DNA of 64,000 nucleotides from JBBQWS01 sp038210415 (GTDB taxonomy: Bacteria; Actinomycetota; Actinomycetes; Prado026). This document shows, one piece after another, positions 32,348 to 41,311 of this stretch (within the stretch, counting starts at the first letter, position 1; each line of letters opens with the position of its first letter). The DNA lies in contig JBBQWS010000003.1 in NCBI GenBank assembly GCA_038210415.1, forward strand, positions 1 through 64,000, read 5' to 3'. Below the pieces are notes generated by a model. That model saw nothing but the letters and a program-made list of their open reading frames with translations. It had not been told where the DNA came from and ran no database searches. The translations under genes were made by a program, and so were the position numbers.

Positions 32348-33550
32348 TCAACGCGCCGCGCCGGAACCCGGTCCAGGAGCCGATCCGGGAGCCGCTCCAG
32401 GAGCGGCGATGAAGCACGTGCCGGATCCGCTCACCGCGAGGTCACGGACCGCGGCCGGGACGAACGCCGAACGGCCCGGGAGCAGCCGCACCCCGCACAC
32501 CCCGACCGACCCCTCGACACACACCACGATGCGGTCGCCCGGGGCTTCGACCACGACGCCGCCGGCCGGTGGACGGACCCGGTGGACGGTGAAGTCGGCC
32601 ACCGGCACGTCGTACGCGCCGACCCCAGGACCCACGACGTGAGGGCGCACGAACGGATCGTGCCGGGCGCCGAAGTCGACGACCCGCATCAGCTCGTCGA
32701 CGTCGACATGCTTGCTGGTGAGGGCGCCACGAAGCACGTTGTCGCTCGACGCCTGGACCTCGACACCGGCGCCGCTGAGGTAGGCGTGCAGCGAGCCGGC
32801 CGCGAGGAAGACCGCCTCGCCCGGCTCGAGCCGCACGAGCTGAAGGAACAGCGGCGCGATCACGCCCGGATCACCGGGGTAGGCCTCGGCGAGGCGGACC
32901 ACCCAGCCGAAGGCCCGCTCGGCGAAGGGCTCGACCACGCCGAGCAGCTCGCGGGCCCGCGCCTCGACGTCCTGCACCAAGCCGGGTCGGCCCAGCCGCG
33001 ACCGGTCGACGAGGGCGGCGAACACAGCACGCCAGGCCGGCTCGAAGGCGGCCTGGGTGAGCGGGTCCGCGATCGCGGTCAGGGCCGGAATCCCCAGCAG
33101 TCGCAGGAGTTCGAGCGCCTCGGCCGGCTCGCGGAAGCCGCACAGCGCCTCGACGTGCGTGAGGGCCACCATGAGCTCGGGCTTGTGGTTGGCGTCCTTG
33201 TAGCGTCGTTCCGGGGCGGCGTGCGGGACCCCGGCTGCCTCCTCGTCGGCGAAACCGGTGCGGGCGTGCTGGAGTCCCGGATGGGCCTGGATCGACAACG
33301 GCTGCTCGGCCGCCAGCAGCTTGACGAGGAAGGGTAGCCCAGGCACCACGTCGGCCAGGGTGCGCCCGTCGGGCAGCCCGGACGGGTCGTCGGGGTGCGC
33401 CCCCATCCAGATCTCGGCCCAGGGCTCGGCCGAGGGCACCGGCTCGCCGAGCATCGCGGGCAGCACGGTGTGCGAGCCCCAGGCGTACGCCCGGACCTGG
33501 TTGGTGAGCGGCAGCGCCTGGGTCAGCGCCGTCGTCGACGCCTCGGTCAC
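32348..33550 (-). CDS. manA: Mannose-6-phosphate isomerase, type I
   Basis: ManA interconverts fructose 6-phosphate and mannose 6-phosphate, the first step to GDP-mannose for cell-surface glycans. The 400-residue protein has the zinc-ligand motifs SIQAHPGLQHA, KPELMVALTHVEA and GSLHAYLSGAGVEVQASSDNV, which is diagnostic. It starts at the GTG of a GTGA overlap with the CDF gene and ends the manB-Trm112-SIS-CDF-manA series. The last 15 residues are a Pro/Gly/Ala tail of low complexity. Confidence 0.95.
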   Translation of the reverse strand: MTEASTTALTQALPLTNQVRAYAWGSHTVLPAMLGEPVPSAEPWAEIWMGAHPDDPSGLPDGRTLADVVPGLPFLVKLLAAEQPLSIQAHPGLQHARTGFADEEAAGVPHAAPERRYKDANHKPELMVALTHVEALCGFREPAEALELLRLLGIPALTAIADPLTQAAFEPAWRAVFAALVDRSRLGRPGLVQDVEARARELLGVVEPFAERAFGWVVRLAEAYPGDPGVIAPLFLQLVRLEPGEAVFLAAGSLHAYLSGAGVEVQASSDNVLRGALTSKHVDVDELMRVVDFGARHDPFVRPHVVGPGVGAYDVPVADFTVHRVRPPAGGVVVEAPGDRIVVCVEGSVGVCGVRLLPGRSAFVPAAVRDLAVSGSGTCFIAAPGAAPGSAPGPGSGAAR

Positions 33551-34479
33551 GCAGACCTCGCAGGGTCGGCCCGGCGGTCGATGTCGGGCTCGAGGTAGAT
33601 CGTGACCGCCTGCGGCACCGCTGCCCGAACCCGCACCTCGGCGGCGTCGATCGCCCGGGCGACGGCGACGGCCGTGTCGTCGTGCCGCACCGCGATCTTG
33701 GCGGCCACGAGCAGCTGTTCCGGCCCGAGGTGCAGAGTCTTCAGGTGGATCACCCGGTCGACGTCCGGGGAGTCGGCGAGCGCCGCCATGATCGCCTCGA
33801 CCTGGGCCGGGTCTGCCGCCTCGCCGATCAGCAGACTCGTCATCTCGACCGCGAGGAAGATCGCGATGGCGACGAGCAGCACCCCGATCGCCATCGACCC
33901 GAGCCCGTCCCAGCGGCCGTCACCCGTAGCGGTCGCGAGCCCGACGCCGATGAGCGCGAGGAGGAGCCCGAACAGCGCGCCGACGTCCTCGAGCAGCACC
34001 ACCGGCAGCTCGGGAGCCTTCGACCCGCGGACGAAGCGCAGCCACGGCACGCCAGAGCGCACCTTGTTCGACTCGGTGACCGCCGTACGCAGCGAGAAAC
34101 CTTCGAGCCCGATCGAGACGATCAGGACCCCGAACGCCCAGGCCGGACTGGTGAGCGCGCCCGCCTCGTGCACCTTGTGCCAGCCCTCGTACAACGCGAA
34201 GACCCCGCCCAGGGTGAACAGGATGATCGAGACGACGAACGCGTAGATGTAGCGGACGCTGCCGTAGCCGAACGGGTGGGCGCTGTCGGCCGGGCGCCGG
34301 GCACGCTTCGCCCCGACGAGCAGCAGCACCTGGTTGCCCGAGTCGGCGAGCGAGTGCACCGCCTCGGACGCCATCGACGACGAGCCCGTGACGGCGAACG
34401 CCACGAACTTCGCGACGGCGATGCCGAGGTTCGCCGACAGCGCCGCGACCACCGCCCTGGTCCCACCGGACGTGCTCAC
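33547..34479 (-). CDS. Cation diffusion facilitator family transporter
   Basis: CDF proteins export divalent metals such as zinc, iron or manganese in exchange for protons. The 310-residue protein has six predicted membrane helices and a C-terminal cytosolic domain. Helix II carries SEAVHSLADSGNQVLL; its His and Asp form half of the metal site, and EDVGALFGLLLALIG carries the rest. Here the site is HxxxD in helix II and ED in helix V, which suggests a metal preference that cannot be read from sequence. It is coupled by GTGA overlaps to SIS and manA, which is an unusual place for it. Confidence 0.9.
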   Translation of the reverse strand: MSTSGGTRAVVAALSANLGIAVAKFVAFAVTGSSSMASEAVHSLADSGNQVLLLVGAKRARRPADSAHPFGYGSVRYIYAFVVSIILFTLGGVFALYEGWHKVHEAGALTSPAWAFGVLIVSIGLEGFSLRTAVTESNKVRSGVPWLRFVRGSKAPELPVVLLEDVGALFGLLLALIGVGLATATGDGRWDGLGSMAIGVLLVAIAIFLAVEMTSLLIGEAADPAQVEAIMAALADSPDVDRVIHLKTLHLGPEQLLVAAKIAVRHDDTAVAVARAIDAAEVRVRAAVPQAVTIYLEPDIDRRADPARSA

Positions 34480-35609
34480 CGCATGCGCTCCTTGAGATCG
34501 GCGACGTGCGGGGAGGAAGCGGGGTCCAGCCCCAGGCCGAGCGCGAGGTAGACCGACGCGAAGTCGGTCAGTCCCACCAGGCTGGCCACGCGGGCCAGTG
34601 GGGGACCCGGCTCGGCGCGCAGCCGGCTCACCCGCACCCCGCTGTCGACGGCGGTGTCGTGGACGACCTGCGCGACCCGGCCGGTGTCGTACTCCTCGTC
34701 GTCGATGCTGTCGTGGAGCAGGAGCAGTCGCAGCGTCGTGGGCTGCTGGGTCTCGAACGGGTCCGCGAACAGTTCGTCGGTCGACCGGGCGAACGGGCCG
34801 TCGAACGTCGCCACGACCTCGGCGGCCGCGTCGGGCAGCGTGCCCGGGACCGCCGGGTGGCGCGCGTTGCGGGCGAGCTGTGAGGCAGCGCGCTTGGCCG
34901 CGAACCCGGCCAGGTCGCCGGCGCCGAGCACCAGCGGCACGGTGCCGGCCAGCTCGAGCGCGAGGCCCTTGGCCGGGTTGACGAAGGCCTCCGACGACGG
35001 CCGGGCCGCCTCGGCGACCTCGTCGAGGCGGTCAGCCACGGCCTCGACGACGGCTGGTCCGCAGGCGATCAGCCCGAGCGCGTCGGCGGCTACCAGCACC
35101 GGGATCGACAACGCCCACAGGCCGGACCGCGACGATCGCAGGCCGGCCGGCACCGGCACATGGATGCCGCGAGCGGCGATGCTGACCTGGGCGAGCGGTG
35201 AACCGGCCCGGCCGACCGTCAGCAGGCGGCAGCCGCGGCGGGCGGCCTCCACCGCGACAGCGAGGGGCCCGGCTGCGCGTCCGGACAGCGAGACCGCGAC
35301 CACGAGGTCGAGCGGACTCACCCAGCCCGGCAAGGTCGAGGAGTGCACGGCCGACACGGGGACCGGGCTGCCGGGACCGGCCAGCGCCGCCAACAGGTCA
35401 CCGACGACCGCCGAACCGCCGAGCGCCGCGACGACGACCGCCCGCGGCCGCCCGTCGTCGTCACCGGCCGCTCCGGCCTCGCGGGCCAAGGTGGCCGCTT
35501 CGCGCACCTGTGCGCCCGCCCCGGCGAGCGCCAGCAGGATGCCCATGCGGTCAGCCTCCGCGAGGGCGGCGGGGTCGTCCAGCAGCGCCTCGTCGACAGT
35601 ACGGCTCAC
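34476..35609 (-). CDS. SIS-domain sugar-phosphate isomerase-like protein
   Basis: This 377-residue protein has two SIS domains, like the bifunctional phosphoglucose/phosphomannose isomerase group. The first half contains VAALGGSAVVGDLLAALAG and VVAVSLSGRAAG, the second PLVLGAGDLAGFAAKRAASQLARNA. The same gene sits between manB and manA in mycobacteria, and the context points to mannose-phosphate supply, although the second half is less conserved and activity is not proven. It begins four bases after the Trm112-like stop. Confidence 0.85.
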   Translation of the reverse strand: MSRTVDEALLDDPAALAEADRMGILLALAGAGAQVREAATLAREAGAAGDDDGRPRAVVVAALGGSAVVGDLLAALAGPGSPVPVSAVHSSTLPGWVSPLDLVVAVSLSGRAAGPLAVAVEAARRGCRLLTVGRAGSPLAQVSIAARGIHVPVPAGLRSSRSGLWALSIPVLVAADALGLIACGPAVVEAVADRLDEVAEAARPSSEAFVNPAKGLALELAGTVPLVLGAGDLAGFAAKRAASQLARNARHPAVPGTLPDAAAEVVATFDGPFARSTDELFADPFETQQPTTLRLLLLHDSIDDEEYDTGRVAQVVHDTAVDSGVRVSRLRAEPGPPLARVASLVGLTDFASVYLALGLGLDPASSPHVADLKERMR

Positions 35610-35613
35610 GGGG

Positions 35614-35817
35614 TCAGCCGGTGGGCAGGTTGCCGATGCCGGCCGGGCCCGGCGTCGCCTCGTCGAGGAGCATCACCGGGATGTCGTCGCGGACGCGGAA
35701 CGAGGTCGCGCAGCGCTCGCACACCAGGGCGTCGGAGCCGTCGGCCGCGGGATGGACCGGTGCGTGGTGCTCACAGGGGCAGGCCAGGATTTCGAGCAGC
35801 TTGGGGTCGAGGTTCAC
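35614..35817 (-). CDS. Trm112-like zinc-ribbon protein
   Basis: A 67-residue protein with the form LLEILACPCEHHAPV, then LVCERCATSFRVRDDIPVML. The CPC...CERC pattern makes a small zinc ribbon like that of Trm112, a partner that stabilises methyltransferases in eukaryotes; bacterial relatives have no confirmed partner. It starts in a 4-base overlap with manB. Its repeated place in actinobacterial manB operons suggests a link to that pathway that is not explained. Confidence 0.85.
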   Translation of the reverse strand: MNLDPKLLEILACPCEHHAPVHPAADGSDALVCERCATSFRVRDDIPVMLLDEATPGPAGIGNLPTG

Positions 35818-37208
35818 GCGGGCTCCCCTACGGAGACGAGATCGTCGCTGGTACCCCGGACGAGGGCCAGCACGCGGTCACGGACCAGCGCGAGCTGCTC
35901 GGCGTCGACCGCCTCCACATTCAACCGCAGCAGCGGCTCGGTGTTCGACGGGCGCAGGTTGAACCACCAGTCCACGGCGGTGACCGTGAGCCCGTCGAGG
36001 TGGTCCAGCGTGATGCCGTCCTGCCCGGCGTACGCCTGCTCGACCGCCCGGGTCCGGTCGGCGGCGTCGAGCACCGTCGAGTTGATCTCGCCCGACTCGA
36101 CGTAGCGGTCGTACGGCGCGAGCAGGCTGGACAGGGACGTACCCTCCGGCGACTCCCCGAGCGCGGCCAGCACGTGCAGGGCGGCGAGCATCCCCGAGTC
36201 GGCGCGCCAGAAGTCGGCGAAGTAGAAGTGCCCGGAGTGCTCGCCACCGAAGACGGCACCCGTCTCGGCCATGACCTGCTTGATGAACGAGTGGCCGACC
36301 CGGGTGCGTACCGGGGTTCCGCCGTTCTCGAGGATCACCTCGGACACCGACCGCGACGTGATCAGGTTGTGGATCACGGTGGCGCCGGGGACCCGGGCGA
36401 GCTCGCGGGCCGCGATCAGCGCGGTGATGGTGGACGGCGACACGATCTCGCCGCGCTCGTCGACGACGAAGCAGCGGTCGGCGTCACCGTCGAAGGCCAG
36501 CCCGAGGTCGGCCCCGCTGGAGCGCACCTCGGCCTGCAGGTCGACCAGGTTGGCCGGGTCGATCGGGTTCGCCTCGTGGTTGGGGAACGTGCCGTCGAGC
36601 TCGAAGAACATCGGCAGCACCGTCAGCGGCAGGCCGGCCAGCACGATCGGCGTGGTGTGCCCGCCCATGCCGTTGCCCGCGTCGACCGCCACCGTGAGGT
36701 GCCGGCTGCCGGACAGGTCGACCAGGTGGTTGAGGTGTTCGGCGTACTCGGTCAGCAGGTCGCGCTCGGTCACCGTGCCGGCCGCGCCGTCGTACGCCGG
36801 GATGCCGGTCTCGATCAGGGCGCGGATCTCGGCCAGTCCGGTCTGCTGACCGACGGGCGCGGCGCCCGGGCGGCAGAGCTTGATCCCGTTGTACTGCGCC
36901 GGGTTGTGGCTCGCGGTGAACATCGCGCCCGGGGCGTCCAGCCGGCCGGAGGCGAAGTAGAGGGCGTCGGTGGAGGCCAGCCCGATCAGGACGACGTCGG
37001 CGCCCTGGGATCTGGCGCCCTCAGTGAAGGCGGCCACCAAGGACGGGCTGCTGGGCCGCATGTCGTGCCCGACGACCACCGTCCGTCCGGCGGCCCCGAG
37101 CACCCGGACGAAGGCGGCCCCGACCGAGCGGGCCAGGTCCTCGTCGAGCTGCTCGGGATAGGTGCCACGGATGTCGTACGCCTTGATGATCTGACCCAGG
37201 TCACGCAT
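35814..37208 (-). CDS. manB: Phosphomannomutase/phosphoglucomutase
   Basis: The 464-residue enzyme interconverts mannose 6-phosphate and mannose 1-phosphate (and possibly the glucose pair). The phosphoserine loop is in GAMFTASHNPAQYNGIK near residue 95, the metal-binding loop in LAFDGDADRCFVVDE near residue 240, and the sugar-phosphate loop in WFNLRPSNTEPLLRLN near residue 415. All are intact. Together with ManA and a ManC-like nucleotidyltransferase at 54.8 kb it covers the route to GDP-mannose. Confidence 0.95.
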   Translation of the reverse strand: MRDLGQIIKAYDIRGTYPEQLDEDLARSVGAAFVRVLGAAGRTVVVGHDMRPSSPSLVAAFTEGARSQGADVVLIGLASTDALYFASGRLDAPGAMFTASHNPAQYNGIKLCRPGAAPVGQQTGLAEIRALIETGIPAYDGAAGTVTERDLLTEYAEHLNHLVDLSGSRHLTVAVDAGNGMGGHTTPIVLAGLPLTVLPMFFELDGTFPNHEANPIDPANLVDLQAEVRSSGADLGLAFDGDADRCFVVDERGEIVSPSTITALIAARELARVPGATVIHNLITSRSVSEVILENGGTPVRTRVGHSFIKQVMAETGAVFGGEHSGHFYFADFWRADSGMLAALHVLAALGESPEGTSLSSLLAPYDRYVESGEINSTVLDAADRTRAVEQAYAGQDGITLDHLDGLTVTAVDWWFNLRPSNTEPLLRLNVEAVDAEQLALVRDRVLALVRGTSDDLVSVGEPA

Positions 37209-37231
37209 CCCCGGAGCCTACCGGCGGGCGG

Positions 37232-37555
37232 CTAGCGGATCTTGCGGGTGCGCTCCAGCACGGTCGCCCGGTCGAGCTCGCCCTCGGTGCTGAACCAGGT
37301 GCGGTTCTCGCAGGCGTGACAGGACGTGAACTCCACCGGCGTGCCGTCGGTGAGCACCAGGGTCAGCGTGGTCACCCGTTCGCTGTGGCAGGTGCGGCAG
37401 TTGGTACCCGAACGGGCGCCGGCCTGGGTGAGCGAGCCGAGGGCCACCGGGGGGACGACCCGGGCGGCCCGGGCGGCCCGCGACGTACGCGACCTGGTCG
37501 GCTTGGCCGGCGTGGCGACGGTGCCGATCGGCTGGGTGGCGGTCTTGGGCGACAT
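37232..37555 (-). CDS. Small zinc-ribbon protein of unknown function
   Basis: Starting at the ATG of MSPKTATQPIG, the gene encodes 107 residues: a basic Ala/Arg/Pro-rich first half, then CRTCHSERV and, 29 residues on, SCHACENRTWF, so two CxxC knuckles that should hold one zinc ion. It resembles no family that I can name with certainty. It begins 347 bases before manB and ends 23 bases before it, on the same strand, and is probably in the same transcript. A regulatory or assembly role is possible. Confidence 0.7.
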   Translation of the reverse strand: MSPKTATQPIGTVATPAKPTRSRTSRAARAARVVPPVALGSLTQAGARSGTNCRTCHSERVTTLTLVLTDGTPVEFTSCHACENRTWFSTEGELDRATVLERTRKIR

Positions 37556-37682
37556 GGGCTGCTCCGAACGGGTGACGGTGGGCGGACCTCCCGTGCATCG
37601 GCAGCACCCCCCTTCCTCCTTGAGCATCCGGCGATTCCACCCCAAACCGGACGCCCCCACCGTGCTGATCGTCAGTGGGGGG

Positions 37683-38042
37683 TCAGTCGTCGAGGGGGCG
37701 CAGCACGCGCAGGTGGCCGCGCCGGCCGAGCTCGGGCGAGCTCGCGACGAGCTCGGCCTCGCGCTGAGCCGGCCGGGCCGACTCGCGGACCGCGTTCGCC
37801 AGCGCCTCGAGGTCGTCGGAATTCGGCAGCAACGAGTCGGGGTCGGGCGCGAGCCGGACGACCTCCCAGCCGCGGGGTGCCGTCAGCCGCTCGCTGTGGG
37901 CCTGGCACAGGTCGTAGCAGTGCGGTTCGGCGTACATCGCCAGCGGGCCGAGGACAGCCGTCGACTCGGCGTAGACGTAGGTCAGCGTGGCCACGGCGGG
38001 CTTGCCGCACGCGGTACGCGAGCAGCGACGAAGGAGGCTCAC
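37683..38042 (-). CDS. DUF3499 protein
   Basis: The 119-residue protein shows the DUF3499 pattern: CSRTACGKPAVATLTYVYAES at the N-terminus, HCYDLCQAHSERL in the middle with further Cys/His, and RGWEVVRL. It is an actinobacteria-specific family that probably binds zinc through these Cys residues. Function is unknown, but it is almost always found between a metallopeptidase-like gene and manB, as here. It is divergent from that metallopeptidase gene, 79 bases apart. Confidence 0.88.
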   Translation of the reverse strand: MSLLRRCSRTACGKPAVATLTYVYAESTAVLGPLAMYAEPHCYDLCQAHSERLTAPRGWEVVRLAPDPDSLLPNSDDLEALANAVRESARPAQREAELVASSPELGRRGHLRVLRPLDD

Positions 38043-38121
38043 AGCCGCACGGTACCCGCGCCGCCCGTCGCCGCCCCGGATTGCCTCCCGAGCGTCCCCC
38101 GTGTCGGCTTAGAGTTCAGCC

Positions 38122-38589
38122 GTGCCCCTACCGCCCGCAGCTCCGTCGTCGCCCTCGGCACCGACGAGCCCCCAGCGACCGCGTCGACGCGATCGGCACG
38201 GCCGAGGCCTGCGTGGCGCGCTCGCGCCCACCTCCGTACCGCTGGCCCGCACCCGCCCGGAACGGTTCGACGACTTCGTGCTGGACGCCGTCGAGCAGGT
38301 GGAGCGGCACGTCGGCGCCGGTTCGGACGACCTGCTCACGGCCCGGCTGGCCGAGGTCGAGTTCGGCGTCGAGGAGGTGCCGCCCGCCGACGCGCTGAGC
38401 CTGGGCCGGTGCGAGGAGCCGCCGACCGGGCAAGGCGGACGCGTGGTGGTGTATCGGCGCCCCATCGAGGTACGGGCCAAGGACCCGCTCGAACGTGCCG
38501 ACCTCGTGCACGAGGTCGTGGTCGACCTCCTCGCCGAGCTGCTCGCCGTCTCGCCCGAGCTGCTCGACCCACCGGCCGAGCCGCTCTAG
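38122..38589 (+). CDS. Metallopeptidase-like (zincin-fold) protein
   Basis: The 155-residue protein carries an actinobacterial metallopeptidase-family domain in its last 110 residues (ERFDDFVLDAVEQVERHVG, VEFGVEEVPP). The place of the HExxH zinc motif reads ADLVHEVVVDLLAELLAVSP, so only one His is present, and peptidase activity is doubtful; many actinobacterial members look the same. The first 40 residues are Pro/Ser/Arg-rich and may be partly untranslated if a later start such as VPLARTRPERF is used. Its end overlaps the AlkZ-type gene by four bases. Confidence 0.78.
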   Translation: MPLPPAAPSSPSAPTSPQRPRRRDRHGRGLRGALAPTSVPLARTRPERFDDFVLDAVEQVERHVGAGSDDLLTARLAEVEFGVEEVPPADALSLGRCEEPPTGQGGRVVVYRRPIEVRAKDPLERADLVHEVVVDLLAELLAVSPELLDPPAEPL

Positions 38590-39779
38590 CCGACCGGCCA
38601 GCGCACCTCGACCGGCCGGCCCACGAAGAAGCCGTACGGCTGGAGCGCCGATTCGACCCGAGCCCGGTCGGTGCGGGCGAGCCGGACCAGGGGTTGAACG
38701 TCGACGGTCACCTTGGTGCGCCCGACCGCGCGACGCCAGGTGCCGACCACCCGTCCCGCGCGGACGACCGTCGGCCGGAAGACCCCGTTGCCGCCGGGAA
38801 TGATCGCCTGCTTGTGGTCGGCGTCGAGCATCATCGACCGGTCCTTGAAGCCGAGGAGGTACTCGTCGAACCCCGGCAGCACCCACATCTCGTCGTCGCC
38901 CAGCCCGGCGACAGCGGCTCCGCCAGCCGCCGAAACGGCGTCCAGCGCCGCAGCGGCCATGATCATCTCGCGCCCTTCCACCGCCACGGTGACGAGCTGC
39001 TCCCCCGCGCCGGCGATGCCCCGCTTGGCGTCCGCCGCCGTCAGCCCGGTCCACCCGGCGAAGTCCTGCCGGGTGGTCGGACCATGGCTGCGGAAGTAGC
39101 GCAGCGCCAGCAGCGCCAGCCCCTGGTCCCGGCCCGGTCGGTGCGCATCGGGCACCCACTCGTCGAGCAGCACGAAGGTCTGCTCCTTGCCCACGTTGGG
39201 CGCGATGCACGTCACGCCCTGCTGGCTCGCGTACCAGAGCAGGTGGTAGCCGAGCGACCCGGAGCTCGGGACGCCGGACGACTCGAAGACCGCGACGCAC
39301 TCGGCGCGGGTCTTGCGTCCCCCGCCGGCGAGAGCGGTCGCCAGTGCGTCGACGGCCGCGTTCGCGTGCTCGTCGGAGAGCCCGAGGTACGCGCGCCGCG
39401 CCGCCGCGCCGTCGAAGGCGCGCTGCCCCGTCACCTCGAGCATCCACCGCGCATCCCGCGCGGGCACCAGGTGGACGGTGCCGCGCATGGGCCAGGTGCG
39501 AAGCGCCTCTCGGCGTTCGAGGGCCGCCTCGATGTCGGCCTGGGTCCGGCCAGGGAGCCGGACGCCGAGCGACCAGAGCCCGCTTCCGAGGTCCTGCGAC
39601 TGCATCGCACCGAACCACGTGACGACGTCCGCGACACCGGTGGGAGCAGGAGCCGTGCCGGCGTCGCGGAGCAGCAAGCTCGCCATCCGCAGCGCCAGGG
39701 CCTCAGCGGCCGACAAGGCCGCTTGGGGGGACGGAGCGGCCGACAAGGCCGCTTGGGGGGACGGAGCGGCCGACGCCAT
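38586..39779 (-). CDS. AlkZ-type winged-helix DNA glycosylase
   Basis: This 397-residue protein belongs to the same HTH_42 superfamily as the gene at 6.5 kb, but has Gln-x-Gln in WFGAMQSQDLGSG, the active-site signature of the AlkZ branch that repairs alkylated or cross-linked DNA. RTWPMRGTVHLVPARDARWM and VVGTWRRAVGRTKVTV are further family segments. The N-terminus contains a duplicated 10-residue unit, SAAPSPQAAL, encoded by 30-bp tandem repeats, and could be skipped if translation began at MASLLLRDAG. It ends four bases inside the convergent metallopeptidase-like gene. Confidence 0.82.
   Translation of the reverse strand: MASAAPSPQAALSAAPSPQAALSAAEALALRMASLLLRDAGTAPAPTGVADVVTWFGAMQSQDLGSGLWSLGVRLPGRTQADIEAALERREALRTWPMRGTVHLVPARDARWMLEVTGQRAFDGAAARRAYLGLSDEHANAAVDALATALAGGGRKTRAECVAVFESSGVPSSGSLGYHLLWYASQQGVTCIAPNVGKEQTFVLLDEWVPDAHRPGRDQGLALLALRYFRSHGPTTRQDFAGWTGLTAADAKRGIAGAGEQLVTVAVEGREMIMAAAALDAVSAAGGAAVAGLGDDEMWVLPGFDEYLLGFKDRSMMLDADHKQAIIPGGNGVFRPTVVRAGRVVGTWRRAVGRTKVTVDVQPLVRLARTDRARVESALQPYGFFVGRPVEVRWPVG
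39705..39774 (-). repeat. 30-bp tandem repeats in the 5' end of the AlkZ-type gene
   Basis: Two perfect 30-bp units (39705-39734 and 39735-39764) and the first 10 bases of a third lie inside the coding region. The length is a multiple of three, so each adds ten residues without breaking the frame. The units are GC-rich, with AGCGGCC at the start and a G6 run, and may be prone to slippage. Confidence 0.9.
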
Positions 39780-39784
39780 CGCGG

Positions 39785-41311
39785 TCAGCCCGTGGGAGCC
39801 GCGGTCGCGGCGAGCCCGGGATCAGGTCGGACCGAAGGCAGTCGAACCCCGGTCGGCGTACCGAAGAACAGCCAGGTGGACATGAGCGGACCACGCGGAC
39901 CGTCCTGATTCACGGTCACTCCCGCGTAGAACGGACCGCTGCCAGGCAGGGGCGAGACCACCAGCGACCCGGGCGACGCGAACCCAGGACCGAGCCGCAC
40001 GGCGACCGTACGTCCAGCGGGCACGGTCACGGTGGTCGCCGGGAAGGCCGGGCCCCGGCCGGGCGCGACCGTCACCTGGACGTTCACCTCGGCGCTGCTA
40101 CCGGAGGTGATCAGCAGAGTGGACTTGGTGATGGCGCTGGCGCCGACCTGGCTGAGGACGAGCGGCATCGCCACCGCTGCGGTGCCGGTGGAGTAGGCGA
40201 AGTCGGGCAGGGTCGCACCCCCGCCGCGGCTGACCCGGACGCCGGCGACCACCGGTTGGTCCGAGGTGATCAGCAGGCCGAACGGACCGCGGTTCGCGAC
40301 CTCCTTGAGGTCGATCGTGACCAGCTGGCCGGACGGCACCACGAGCGCGTCGAGCCCGGTGGGAACGAGCACTCCGTCCGTCGTGGCCACGCCGACGCGG
40401 ACGACGCCGTCGGTCGGGCCGGGCACCACGAGCGAGAGCCGGCGGACCGCACCAGGGTCGCCGGTGATGGCGGGTACGACGACGGTCGTGGCCGGGCTGA
40501 CGCTCTGCGGGACCCAGTCGGCACCACCTGGTGTGAGCCCCTTCGCCGCCGCGTCGAACATGGAGGCGGTGAACCGGCCGGAACGCGCGACGACGTGAAC
40601 AGCGGTGGCGACCTCACCCGGGCTCAGCGAGTCGACCGGCACCACGACCTGCTTGCCAGGGGCAACCAGCACCCCCTGACCGACCTCCGCGTTGATCGGG
40701 CCCTTGGCGCCGAAGATCGTCACGTCGACGGTGGCGGGCGCGGAGTCGACGTTGGTGAGCAGCACCGTCGACGTACGACCCGCGGTCGCTCCTCCGCCGA
40801 CGAACCAGAACTCGCCACCCGGTGCGGCGCACTGGCCGGCGGCAAGCGAGCGCGTCGGTCCCGTCTTCGAACGGCTGACGGACTGCGCGCTCAGCCCTTG
40901 CGCCAGGGTGCCGGTGGCGCGCACCACGTAGGTGCGGGCCGGTCCGGTCGGCAGCAGGTAGCGGACGTACCGACCACCGTTCGTGGTCATGGCCAACGGT
41001 TTCTGGCTAAGCGCAGAGCCGAGCAGGTCGATCCGCACCGTGTCGGCGACCTTGGCCGCAGCCACGGTTCCCGACGGAGTCTGGTTACTCGCGGGTGGCG
41101 CGGCCCCTGCGGAGAGCAAGGTCGACTGGACGGCGAGGGCGTCGGCGCTAAGGCCGGGGCAGACCAGCGTGGCCGCCTCCACGGGTACGACCGAGCCGGT
41201 CGCACCGGGCGCGGACGACGGTGCCGCGGCGGACACCGACCCGAACGCGACAGCGGCCACGACCACCAAGACGACCACCGCGAACACGTACCGCGGGCTG
41301 AGCCGGTTCAT
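39785..41311 (-). CDS. DUF5719 extracytoplasmic protein
   Basis: The 508-residue protein begins MNRLSPRYVFAVVVLVVVA, a membrane anchor or signal peptide, and continues as a repeated beta-sandwich region with Asn/Thr/Ser-rich strands (STVLLTNVDSAPATVDVTIFG). Sequence and place mark it as a DUF5719 protein, which in actinobacteria follows the large glycosyltransferase/membrane gene. It overlaps the glycosyltransferase stop by an ATGA. The function is unknown; an accessory role for the glycan made by its partner seems likely. Confidence 0.82.
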   Translation of the reverse strand: MNRLSPRYVFAVVVLVVVAAVAFGSVSAAAPSSAPGATGSVVPVEAATLVCPGLSADALAVQSTLLSAGAAPPASNQTPSGTVAAAKVADTVRIDLLGSALSQKPLAMTTNGGRYVRYLLPTGPARTYVVRATGTLAQGLSAQSVSRSKTGPTRSLAAGQCAAPGGEFWFVGGGATAGRTSTVLLTNVDSAPATVDVTIFGAKGPINAEVGQGVLVAPGKQVVVPVDSLSPGEVATAVHVVARSGRFTASMFDAAAKGLTPGGADWVPQSVSPATTVVVPAITGDPGAVRRLSLVVPGPTDGVVRVGVATTDGVLVPTGLDALVVPSGQLVTIDLKEVANRGPFGLLITSDQPVVAGVRVSRGGGATLPDFAYSTGTAAVAMPLVLSQVGASAITKSTLLITSGSSAEVNVQVTVAPGRGPAFPATTVTVPAGRTVAVRLGPGFASPGSLVVSPLPGSGPFYAGVTVNQDGPRGPLMSTWLFFGTPTGVRLPSVRPDPGLAATAAPTG

